From assembly GCA_958299035.1 (NCBI GenBank), contig CATQJL010000316.1:16717676-16781675 (forward strand): 64,000 nucleotides of DNA, given 5' to 3'. This document shows, one piece after another, positions 1-9,541 of the stretch. The stretch is from Cylicocyclus nassatus (lineage: Eukaryota > Nematoda > Chromadorea > Rhabditida > Strongylidae). Every line of letters starts with the position of its first letter. The first letter of the stretch is position 1. Below the pieces are notes generated by a model. It searched no databases. It was not told the origin of the DNA and saw nothing but the letters and a program-made list of their open reading frames with translations. Made by a program: the position numbers and the translations under genes.

Positions 1-607
1 GGATGAGTCAGTTTAACTCTTCGTAATGTCAACTGTCTTAGAGGCAGTGTCCAGACAAAAATCGACTTTGAGATTTTGTGCTCACCCGGGCTTATTCGCT
101 GTGCTGCATGTGTCGAATATGTCCGGGTAAGCACAAAATTCAATATGACTTATTGCCCGCACACGCCTTCAAGTGTCATTTTTATTGTTTGTGTGGTACT
201 AGCAACTCGGTTTTGGGCGTTCGCTGCGTTAGCTGCGTTTGATTGTGGAGGTCTGTAAGCTTGCGGCCATGCTCGGTATATAATTTTTGTGTTCTTTCTT
301 TGTTCTCTTTGGTATTTGACTTTACTGAAAAAGAATGGTATTATTTACAACCTATGAGATTTGCGCCCATGCTCATCCTGGAAAATGTGCAGCTGCACAC
401 ATTAGCAAAGAGACCTACTCGACTACATTGTCGATTCGTTGACCGCACGGACTAAAATATTGAGCACGTTCTGTACAGGGCACTCCAAAAATCTTGACGA
501 TGGCGCGACTGCGCGCGATACGCACGCATGCATGGCAACCGCTAACCTCTTGGCTTTTATCTATACTTAAATTGTTTTTCCGCTTACATAATAATAGCAT
601 TCAGGCA
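1..607. other. Unassigned sequence
   Basis: No convincing exon, RNA or repeat boundary is visible. Short open frames on both strands lack splice borders or recognisable motifs. Confidence 0.4.
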
Positions 608-764
608 GGCGCTAAACTCCTCGAGGAGTAGAGCATGGCGATGGGCGATCGCCGATCGCTACGACTGGTGATCGCCACCATCGGCGACAAAATTCGCCGG
701 TTTTACACGTGTTCGATGCATATCGATCGTCGCCATGCTATACTTCTCGGGAAGTATAGCGCCT
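608..764. mobile_element. Short palindromic MITE with GGCGCTA ends
   Basis: The left part reads AGGCGCTA and runs into a small CTCCTCGAGGAG palindrome and then AGCATGGCGAT. The right part mirrors it as ATCGTCGCCATGCTA, then CTTCTCGGGAAG, then TAGCGCC. The arms are about 38 bp and imperfect, and the total is about 157 bp. The target duplication cannot be fixed: CAG-like triplets flank both ends but do not align cleanly. Superfamily not assigned. Confidence 0.6.
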
Positions 765-1605
765 CAGACACTGAAAGTGATTGAGCTGAGAGGTGAGGTG
801 ATGCTTTTTGTATGAGTGTTTTCAGATTCTGTGGGCGCAAAGACTGCAGTCAAATCGTCACGATTTTATAAATGACCTGTACACTAGCATTGTACTGCGG
901 CAATTGTTTTACCTCTCGGTGCATGCTCCGCAGTGATTTCCAGTCCCTGGTCAAAGAATTAACTATATACGCATTATGCCGTACCATTATATGGTATTGT
1001 TTTAGGTAGAGTGCATTTGGTTCTGCCAGCACCAGGCCCGCTACAGTTATCAGAATGGTCTTGGACTTTTGCTACAAGGATGCAGAATTAAGCAAAGTAA
1101 GTACTAGACGTATTCGTAGGGAATACCTTGGGGTCAGCCTTTTAAAAGGGAATGAAGTGGACCATTTTCAGACGCTAGCGTCTTCACGGATGCAACTTTC
1201 TGAAAAACAATTGCTTCTTCGTTTTTCATATCCGCATGCTCACAACAGTGAACCTTTGCGTATTGACCCCCTCTCTCTCCGACAAAATCACAAGCACATT
1301 TGTCTCATGCTCAGAACAAACTTTTTCCTCTGTTAGGATTATTAATCAAAATGAAGACTTCACATAAACCAATCTCCATATGCTATTTGTATATTGTATC
1401 TGTGCTTTCTATGTATACTGGAACTGTTAGTTTTGATTGTTACAATTCCTTAAAAGCAACAACAAAAACAATTCCTCAAACTCTTGGTACTCTAGGTCGG
1501 ACCAGAAGTATAGGCCGTCTACAGTTCGCCTCTATCGCGCGTCATTGTTTTCGCTGCTCATCTATGTCCCCTCTCCCACAAATACAATCGAGTAGATTTC
1601 CCGCC
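765..1605 (+). other. Unassigned region with a possible secreted-protein first exon
   Basis: An ATG at 1351 opens about 45 codons starting MKTSHKPISICYLYIVSVLS. This is a basic N-terminus followed by a hydrophobic core like a signal peptide, then FDCYNSL. The frame reaches a possible but weak donor (CTTG|GTAC at 1487). No downstream exon was recognised and the hydrophobic run could be chance in AT-rich DNA. A second possible mini-exon (1036-1078, ATCAG acceptor and GTAAGT donor) is even weaker. Confidence 0.2.
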
Positions 1606-1607
1606 TA

Positions 1608-1770
1608 ATATAGTGTGCTTGCACAGAAGGTGAAATGCGGTGAAATTTGCGCATGAAAAAGTTAGACTATGACGCCAGCCAGTTGCGGGCGCACAATGCG
1701 TGGCAGTACTCGCGTGTCTATTGCTTCACGATTTTTACCGCATTTCATTTTCTGTGCAAGCACACTATAT
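1608..1770. mobile_element. 163-bp MITE, TA duplication, ATATAGTGTGC ends
   Basis: Inverted ends begin ATATAGTGTGCTTGCACAGA and are mirrored at the right by TCTGTGCAAGCACACTATAT. The arms run about 38 bp, through GAAATGCGGT and ACCGCATTTC. TA lies at 1606-1607 and at 1771-1772. TA duplication and size fit a Tc1/mariner-type MITE. There is no coding capacity. Confidence 0.85.
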
Positions 1771-1772
1771 TA

Positions 1773-2556
1773 AGCGGAAAATCCACTCGAGTGTAACTTT
1801 CTCAGACAGACTCAACAGCGCGCATTCCGCGCAGAAAGCAGAGAATACTTAGGATTTGGAAAATCAGAGCAGTGACTGAGCCATCTTCTATGTGAATTTA
1901 TAACCTTGAAATTCTGCTCTATTTTGCCTACCACTTTTTTTCTTCAAAATACAGAAACCATCCTCTATATAATTTTGGGTTATGAAAGCGTTGAACATTG
2001 AATGCAGGGTTGCTATTAGATTGGTCTTAAGTGCCCTTCAGTTAGTTTACAGAAGTCCAAATACAATTGTGCCCTAAACTACCAATGGACCGCAAAGATG
2101 CCTCCACATTGCCTCTTACTACAGCACATTAGGATTGCACACCAGATAGTGACAAATGGGTACCAAGAAATTTTTGGAGACTAGCCATTTTTTCTTTTTC
2201 ATTCTACATCCTCAACTTGTGGGAAAAAAGGGGAGACCTGAGAAGACGATGTGGGAAGAGCAGTAGGATGCGGTTTAGAAAATTAGGGCGTATGTTCAGT
2301 AACTCAATTGGATGAGCTTGTAATATGTGCTCGTGAAAGCATTACAATACATCATGAAATGGTAGCCCAAGCTGTGAAAAAAGTAGCATGGGCTTCTAGA
2401 ATATTCTTGGTGTGTGATTCTTGAGGCAACTGCATGAGATCATATCAATCACACATCCAGTCAAATTTATTTTTGCTTTGTAGCGTTAATCGTTCGCTCA
2501 ACCAGGATAAGATAACGTGTTAATGCAAAAGTGACTGGTTGGCCTGATTGAGCTCT
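1773..2556. other. Unassigned intergenic or intronic sequence
   Basis: Nothing recognisable: no long frame, no inverted ends and no tandem structure. Confidence 0.4.
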
Positions 2557-2559
2557 TTA

Positions 2560-2761
2560 GGCTCCGGGCAGACTTCACGCGATTTGATCGTCGCGACTGA
2601 GTCGCGACGAGACAACTGTTACAACATCATTCCATGCCGATCAACTTGCATTCGGTTGTGATAATTTTCCAGCCCGACATTTTTGAATGTGAAATGAAAA
2701 TGAATGGAAATCTTGGCGATTAGATCGCGACGATTAAGTCGCGTGAAGTCTGACCGGGGCC
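2560..2761. mobile_element. PIF/Harbinger-like MITE, copy 1 (202 bp)
   Basis: Ends are GGCTCCGGGCAGACTTCACG at the left and the mirror CGTGAAGTCTGACCGGGGCC at the right, followed inward by GATTTGATCGTCGCGACT-type repeats. The triplet TTA occurs at 2557-2559 and 2762-2764. A 3-bp TWA duplication with GG-starting ends is characteristic of PIF/Harbinger elements. A second copy in opposite orientation lies 133 bp downstream. Confidence 0.85.
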
Positions 2762-2894
2762 TTAGAATGGTCTGTGATGTACACGTGTAGTCGAATGGGT
2801 TAACATGCTGACTCTCGTTGAATAGAGCAGAGTTTCATCCCAGCAGGTGCAATGATCTTGCGCTCGACCTTTCATTGCACGTGATTGCCTGTAA

Positions 2895-3097
2895 GGCCCC
2901 GGACAGACTTCACGCGATTTGATCGTCGCGACTCAATCGCCAACATTTCTATTCTTTTTTATTTCACATTCAAAAACTTCGGGCCGGAAAAGTATCACAA
3001 CAGAAATGCAAGTTGATCGGCATAGAATGATGTTGTAACAGTTGTCTCGTTGCGATTCAGTCGCGACGATCAAATCGCGTGAAGTCTGTCCGGGGCC
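2895..3097. mobile_element. PIF/Harbinger-like MITE, copy 2 (203 bp, inverted)
   Basis: This is the same family as 2560-2761 but in reverse orientation: its interior (GTTACAACATCATTC) reads as the complement here. Ends are GGCCCCGGACAGACTTCACG and the mirror ending TCCGGGGCC. TAA occurs at 2892-2894 and 3098-3100. The TTA and TAA duplications of the two copies together match the TWA rule. The open frame on the minus strand here is a by-product of the repeat. Confidence 0.85.
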
Positions 3098-3100
3098 TAA

Positions 3101-3717
3101 AATTGAAAGGTTATAGAAATTCGCGAACCTCACGCCCAAAACATGAGCTTGTCATGAGGTCCGCAAGGCCGCCGTCATGTCTTATGCCATCATGTCGGAT
3201 GGACTACTACGGGCCCTTGTGACTTATTCGACTCGACATCGCAAGCCTACAGTATCGAGGAATGATATGTGAGGGGGTAGTGTTATCATTGACAGGAAAT
3301 ACGCAGCTCAACAAGAGGCAAATCATTCTCAATGATGCGCGGCAGAATGAGGTTCGTTGCTTTTCAAACGGTAAGGCAAAAAAAGGTCAACAAGCCTTAT
3401 GCTCCTGCCTTCAGTAAACGTCACGTACTGGTTATCGCTTTTATCGCCTAATCGCCCATATACTACTTTTTCCTGAAAGTGTTCTGCTTATTTGCTTCAT
3501 TGAAAACTCCTTACCTGCTTACAGCAGCAGTTTCTTGGCGCGCAAGTCTGCTATCATCAGGCGGATGTTAACGGTGCAAACGAAAGAGAAGAAAACCACA
3601 GGCGATTTTGTGGATTTCCAGTTCTTTGGAGTACATGCTGTTGAAAGGGTTGGGTAATACAGCGTTACTGAGTTGCCTGTTCGAATAACTGATAAATGTG
3701 CGCAGCTGCAAACATCA
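3101..3717. other. Unassigned sequence
   Basis: No gene or repeat boundary seen. Composition is like the neighbouring unassigned DNA. Confidence 0.4.
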
Positions 3718-3719
3718 TA

Positions 3720-6109
3720 ACTTATAATAACGGGCGAAGGGCTGTTTACGTTTTTTTGTGTGTGTGTCTGTCTGTCTGTCCGTTACGAATTCGTAGGGAG
3801 AGTTCCAGCCACCTCTTGAGCCCAAATTTTGCGTAGCACATCCTAGCAGCAGAAAAGTCCATTGTGCAGAAGCACAAGCAGGTCCGATAAGTGGATCCCC
3901 TAGAAATTGCGCATGAAACGGGTCCATTTAACTTCTGACCAGCAAATTGGGTCCGTATATAAACTTTTTGCAAAGTCGTGGATATGTTTGACAAGCTTAT
4001 GTACAAGCCATAGACTTTAGCCCAAAAAATCCAACTAAAGTTGGTTACTTTGCGAAGATGGCGCCAAAAAGAATTAGTTGCGTAAATGTTCAATTTCCCA
4101 AGATTTTACGTGATCATTTGAGAAGATTTTTGCACAGAGATGTAGGCCACGATGATTATTGCCGTTATGGCGACTACCAATCCATAAAAAGTCCACAAAC
4201 TTATTCAAATTTGCGTTTATTTCTTTGAGAAAAGTTTCATCCACATGAAAATACCGATCTCAGACAAAAAAGCTCTAGGAATGATTAGCTGTTTACAAAT
4301 CATTCGTGATAGCCTGCATAACGCGGTGAGTTTCAATGCTATTATTATGCGGGAATGAGTAAGGCATACGGAAAGTAGGGCCAGTGCTAGCCTCTGCGAA
4401 GCAGAGGTGACGCACTGGTACCTAATAAGAAAAGCTACCTAATTCAGCTTGGCCTTTTGGTAAAAGGCATATATATTCTAAATCAGTTTCAAACGCCAAT
4501 TCCAAATATGCTATTCCTAGCTGCCACGCAGCATTCCGAAGCGAGTTATGTGCTCTTTCCTATGCACAATTGGCATACTACTGAACATGAGAAGACTGCC
4601 TGTAGACAGAAATTTGGAAGAAAAAGGTGCTGAGGTATTGAAATAGTACAGTTTGATCTTTTCTCACTAAAAAAGCAGGTGCATCAGCACTATCGTTAAG
4701 TCATTCGTAACTTAATATGCGCAATGCACACCATACACGCTGACTGACGATCTGCAAAGCTAGAACCGGCTCATTTCCAGTGACTTTCCCTTGCTTGCTT
4801 GTCTCTTTTCTTTTTATTGATTATATGTTAGCCAATAGAAACATTCCCGCACTTTGTCAGGCCAGAAAATGTTTTACCGGAAAGCATTTGAAGCTGATTC
4901 AGACTATATATGTCCCTTGCCATAAGGCCGAGCTAAGTTAGATAGCTTCCCATGTAAGTAATAGAAATGAATCTGTAAAGCAAGGTTTGTCCATTGGCAC
5001 TACTGTTCTCAATTTTGGGTTGCAACAGATCTGATGCAGGTACTCTACTTTGAAGTGTTGTCTCCATAGAAACTTTTTTAAAAGATTTTTCTATCTTTTG
5101 GGAACTTTTTTCTAGTCTCTCATGCATGCATTCGTTTCGGTAGAAGATAAGTACATTCCGATGTTTCATGCTTTCGAAGCAAAATAAAGAAGCTAAATTT
5201 TCTTTTCAACATTTTTTGCTTCAAAATTACTGCCAAAAAATGAACTATCACAATCGCCAGTTGACCGCCGTTTCACTTTGTTCCTTTATTATCGGCAAAG
5301 AAATCTTATTTTATTTTTCGTCAACTGGCCTCCGCATCAGAATTAGTTGATGCTGACACGTTTTTGTGCTATAGATCAAGTTACAAAGCACCGTGTTCAG
5401 GAATTACCAGTGCTTCACCTCTGCTTCGCAGAGGCTCGCACTGGCCCTACTATCTGTATGCCTCACTCGTTCTCGCACAATAGTGATATTGGAACTCACC
5501 GCCGTTTGCAGACTATCACGAATGATTTGTAAACAACTATTCATTCCAAAAGCTTTTCCATATGAGATCGGTAATTTCGCATGAACGAAACTTTTCTCGA
5601 GAAAACAAATGCAGATTTGAGTCGGTTTTTGGACTTTTCATGGCTTGATATTCGCGTTAAGATGCCATAATCACCGTGGCCTACATATCTGTGCAAAAAT
5701 CTTCTCAAACCATCGGGTAAAATCTTGGCAAATTGAACATTTACGCAACCAATTCTTTTTCGCGCCGTTTGCGCAAAATAATAAACTTTAGTTCAGTTTT
5801 TTAGGCTAAAGACCATGACTTGCACATTAACATGTCAAAAATATCCTTAAATTTGCAAAAAGTTGCGCAACAGACTCAATTTTACTGGCCAAAAGCCAAG
5901 TGGATCCGGTTGACGCGCATTTTTTGAGGGATCCACACAATGGCTCCGCTCGTGCTTTTGTATAGTAGACTCTCATGTTGGTAGCAGGCGCTGTGCAAAA
6001 AATCAGCTCAAAACCTTCGTTGGAACTCGCTCTACGAATTTCGTGACAGACAGAGATTCAGACAGACAGACAGACAAACGTAAACAACCCTTAGCCCGTT
6101 ATTATAAGT
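3720..6109. mobile_element. Foldback transposon with subterminal microsatellite, copy 1
   Basis: Ends are ACTTATAATAACGGGC and GCCCGTTATTATAAGT, flanked by TA at 3718-3719 and 6110-6111. Directly inside each end lies simple sequence: (TG)n/(TCTG)n at about 3758-3782 on the left and (CAGA)n at about 6051-6078 on the right. Long arms of about 690 bp follow, ending at the hairpin CCTCTGCGAAGCAGAGG (4396-4412) and its mirror near 5416-5432. The central ~960 bp is not inverted and shows no transposase. The open frames in the arms are mirror images of each other, so they are not genes. Confidence 0.85.
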
Positions 6110-6702
6110 TATGATGGTTCAATGATCATTGCGTACGGCGGAAACTTTGATACATCATGTTCACTGTTGAAAGAAAACATTTGTAGATCTGTGTAGATGT
6201 GCGAGGATTGGCGCACATAAAAACGTGATTTTTCTCGAAGTAGCTGCGTTGAGAAGGTTTTCGCAAAAAACCGTAAACTCAAACGTTCACGTGCCGTTCA
6301 GGACTCCAGCGCAAAGCGATTGCAGGTGTTTCGTTTTACGCAAAAAAAGTTATAAAGGAGGTCACTTGGTTGAAGTAATGTTTAAATGCTGTAGACCGAC
6401 GAATAGAGCTTGAAACGCTTATCTTAGGCATACAGTCTATACTTGAGAAGCATTTCTATGTAATGATAATTACAGCAAAAGCACATGAAAAATCATTACA
6501 GCACCTGGAAAGAATTGTAAGCCTAGGCTGCTGTGACTGAACTTTCCTCGTTTTCCAGATCTTGTTGTCCACGAATCTTCCTTCCTTTTCTTTTTTTTCG
6601 CAACTCCAAACTTTCACAAGTTTAAAAAACATACTTAGGGTCACGCTTTGAGCTCCACTCATCGGCATTCATCAGTTGCTACTTCCACTGAGCAGCTTTA
6701 CT
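6110..6702. other. Unassigned sequence
   Basis: No exon, RNA or repeat recognised between two foldback elements. Confidence 0.35.
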
Positions 6703-6940
6703 TATCATGGGAATGGTCAGATTTCGAAGTGGTCAGGGTCGGTAGTAATCTGGTCGAAACTCCGAGTTTGAAGCTCCGCGTTAACTTAGAGATAACTCTG
6801 AGTTCCGTTTTTGAAACTCTGAGTTACGCTTATTGAAACTCTGAGTTCCGCTTTCGTGATTCCGAATTTCAACTTTCAAGCTCGGAGTTTTGCTTTGAGG
6901 AGCTGTTAATCACTTTGCTGCAAAAGCGACGTTAAAGTAG

Positions 6941-6995
6941 GGACTCGAACCTGTGTGGTCTAGCGTAAAGATCCTATCACTAAACCGCTAGACCA
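6941..6995 (-). pseudogene. tRNA-like sequence (Pol III A and B boxes)
   Basis: On the minus strand an A-box-like TGGTCTAGCGG (6985-6995) is followed by a perfect B box GGTTCGAGTCC (6941-6951). Spacing is tRNA-like. The T stem and acceptor stem do not pair well, so this is probably a tRNA-derived remnant, not a working tRNA. It lies inside the ACTCTGAGTT foldback. Confidence 0.5.
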
Positions 6996-7274
6996 TGACA
7001 CACCCATGAACCTTAAAATTGCTTTGCCATAATGTACTCACTCATTTCATTAACACTTAGCAGGTCAAAACAAGTTATACCAAAGCCTCACTCATTTTCA
7101 TTTCTATCGGGCAGTGATGGTTCATCACGAGGATTGGATTCTTTTGCGCAGCTGAAAGCTTCAAACAATAGAGAAAGCGGATGGCATACGCAATGATAAG
7201 AATTGACTATTAGGATTTGCGCACAGAATAAATCCTTCGGGCAAAGTTTGCCCTTCCATGATTTCGTCTTACTT

Positions 7275-7640
7275 ACCGTATACCTACCGTAACCGTTCCA
7301 TATGTCACCAGTGTATGTAGCAGATAGATTGTCCGTAATCTGCATCCCGAATAGCTCCAGTGTACCAAATTTCGGCTAATTTCGCCGCTTTAATTCATCT
7401 ACCGTAAACCTACCGTAACCCCGTCAGATGACACTGCAGTATAATCTACATGTCATATTCGTTATCGGCGCCCCGAATAACCCCCGTGTACCAAGTTTCG
7501 ATCAGTTTCGTGATTTTCTCCCATCTACCGTAAACCTACCGTAACACCTCTACATGACCCCATAGTGAAAAATGGGTACCATATGCGTGACCAGCGCACC
7601 GAATAACCCCCTGGGCCAAGTTTTTACAAGATTTCAAAAT
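7275..7640. repeat. Three-unit direct repeat around CTACCGTAAACCTACCGTAA
   Basis: The block CTACCGTAA(A)CCTACCGTAAC recurs near 7277, 7400 and 7533. Each copy is followed by similar text about CCCGAATA..CCCC..GTGTACCAA..TTTCG. The period is about 122-133 bp. Related TTACGGTAGG text also occurs near 23075 and 60260 inside a mariner-type MITE family. Confidence 0.7.
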
Positions 7641-8480
7641 TTTCTAAATCACTGCGCACCACGATACCCCCATCATGCCTGCTTAAATTACGAACAAAAT
7701 GTACCCCGGAGGACTTTTTAGCTGCCCCTCTTCTTTTGCGCGCTATTTCTCTTTCTCTGACCAAACTCAGAGTCATCTCTGAGTTCCACGATAGACTGGA
7801 ACGCGCATCAAACTCAGAGTTATCGCAGACACTAGTTGCGCGTTTGGTGGCGCTGTTTCTTGTGCAGGACGATTTGGACAATGTTGCGCTACTAGGAATA
7901 AACTACGTGTTAAGGAGAATCCTGCCATGTCATCGCTTTCCGGATTCTGTTCAAACACCTGTTAAAGGGGTCAAAAAGTTGCGCGTTAGCTCAAGATAAC
8001 TCAGAGTTAACTCTGAGTTATAACTCTGAGTTTCGATAGGTTTACTACCGACCCAGATCAAGCAAGGCAAGCTACATATCATTCGATGCAGCATAGAATG
8101 CTGATTTCAAATCTGTCTTCCATATCTGCAGAGCCCTTTGTAGGCGAAGTTATAAGCCGTTAAAAGCATTATTTCGCTAAGAAATTGTGCGTGTAAAGGG
8201 CAAACTCAGCCGTACAATGCCATTCTCGGCTCAGTGTTGAACCAAGACATGCAACTAGGTCAATTTCATATGGCTCGCACCTAAAGGTGAGCTAAAAAAG
8301 CAACGATACGTCTAATTTCGCAGTTTTTGTGTACAATTTTTTGCAGTAAAGCTGCTCATAACTTCGCCAAAGCGCTCTGCAGGTATGGAAAATAGATCTG
8401 AAATCAGCATTCTATGCTGCGTCGAATGGTATGCAGCTTGCATGTATTGTCCACTTCGACTTCTGACCATTCCCTTGTAA

Positions 8481-8811
8481 GGTGCTTGTTAGTAGGAATC
8501 TTGAGCCGTTTTTACTTTTCTCCGCAGAAAATCTTGAAATTTCCAAAAATGCAATTTTTTTTGCTCAGGCTGAAATCGCGAAAAGTGATGCGTGAAATTG
8601 AAGCTTAGTACTGCTGGACAATTACAATCCACTATCGGCTGATATCCTGCTACTCTCCAAGCATTATGGTTTCTTAAATTTGAGAAACACTAAGAAAACT
8701 CACCTTCGGGGCTATAAAATTCTTGGTAACTACAAGTGCAGTATTTCATATAAAATTGCGAAAGTTTCGCTGATAGCTTTGTAATGTACACGGAGAGACT
8801 GCCGTAGTAAC
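8481..8811. other. Unassigned sequence
   Basis: Nothing recognised. Confidence 0.35.
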
Positions 8812-8814
8812 TTA

Positions 8815-9538
8815 GGGCCGCATGCACTAACATCCGCGCGGGGAGGGGATTGCAGCTCAAAAGAAAGCTTTATATTTCGCAACTCAAGACACCTGGATTT
8901 CACGTATGTACCTATCGTGCGTACCTATCCGTAAGTATTCCTATTACTCTTCACTATGAACGTGTTGAAGAGGAGCGACAAGCTGTACGAACCGCATTTT
9001 TCAGCTTCTGTATGATCCCTGATGATCCCCGGCGCTTTTCTTTAAAGTCATTTTTCTTTCTCCGAAGTAAACGAAAAACCTCCAAAGTTGTGCAGATTAT
9101 CCAACCCGACAATGCTGAGCATGTTAGTGATACGAACAAATGATGTTTTGAAGTCATGAAATTTTCGATGTTCCACAGGTCGAAATTTGAGGTTTACCGA
9201 AAAATTCGACTTTTCAAAAACTCATTTGTTCTCATCAGCAACATGCTTAGCACTGTCGTGTTAGGTGTTCTGTACAACTTTGGAAGGTTTTCGTTAGCTT
9301 CGGAGAAAGAAAAATGACTTTAAAGAGAAGCGCCGGGGATTATCAGGGATCATACAAAAGCTGGAAAATGCGGTTCGCACAGCTTCTCGCTGCTCTTCAA
9401 CATGTTCATAGCAAAGGGTAGTAGGAATACTTACGCATAGGTGCACAACGTGAAATCCAGGTGTCTGGAGTTTCGAAATATAAAGCTTCCTTTTAAGCTG
9501 CGATCCCCTCCCCAGCGGGAGGTTAGTGCATGCGGCCC
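8815..9538. mobile_element. Harbinger-like foldback with GGGCCGCATGCACTAAC ends, copy 1 (724 bp)
   Basis: Ends are GGGCCGCATGCACTAACATC and the mirror GTTAGTGCATGCGGCCC. TTA occurs at 8812-8814 and 9539-9541. The arms continue inward for over 300 bp (for example CACCTGGATTTCACGT and its mirror) and meet near 9165-9200, so almost the whole element is one hairpin. A second copy, heavily interrupted, lies at 45990-48431. Confidence 0.85.
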
Positions 9539-9541
9539 TTA

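Larger units (their letters stand above)
6736..8054. mobile_element. Nested foldback with GGGTCGGTAGTAA ends and ACTCTGAGTT arrays
   Basis: Ends are GGGTCGGTAGTAA and the mirror TTTACTACCGACCC. Inside both ends are repeated copies of the 10-mer ACTCTGAGTT or its complement AACTCAGAGT (6789-6860, 7766-7830, 7990-8033). The interior holds a tRNA-like block (6941-6995) and a direct repeat (7275-7640). The target duplication is unclear: the flanks TGGTCA and AGATCA match at four of six positions. Superfamily undetermined. Confidence 0.65.
6706..8477. mobile_element. Foldback with CATGGGAATGG/CCATTCCCTTG ends, split by a nested element
   Basis: The outer ends are CATGGGAATGGTCAG (6706) and CTGACCATTCCCTTG (ending 8477), flanked by TAT and TAA. 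The ends resemble the CAAGGGAAGG family described at 28377. The left arm is interrupted at 6736-8054. The rest of the arm (8062-8130) mirrors 8370-8445 around the shared string CATTCGATGCAGCATAGAAT. The uninterrupted right arm (GTGGACAATACATGCAAGC when read in reverse) gives the pre-insertion order. Confidence 0.65.

Noticed and set aside
1036..1078. Mini-exon reading MVLDFCYKDAELSK
   Set aside because: Good splice-like borders, but 43 nt is too short to distinguish from chance and no partner exon fits.
3720..6109. Helentron or DINE-type origin because of the internal microsatellite
   Set aside because: The element has long inverted ends with TA on both sides and no TC..CTRR ends, so a cut-and-paste foldback fits better.
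6941..6995. Functional tRNA gene
   Set aside because: The A and B boxes are good but the T stem and acceptor stem do not pair. Kept only as a tRNA-like pseudogene.
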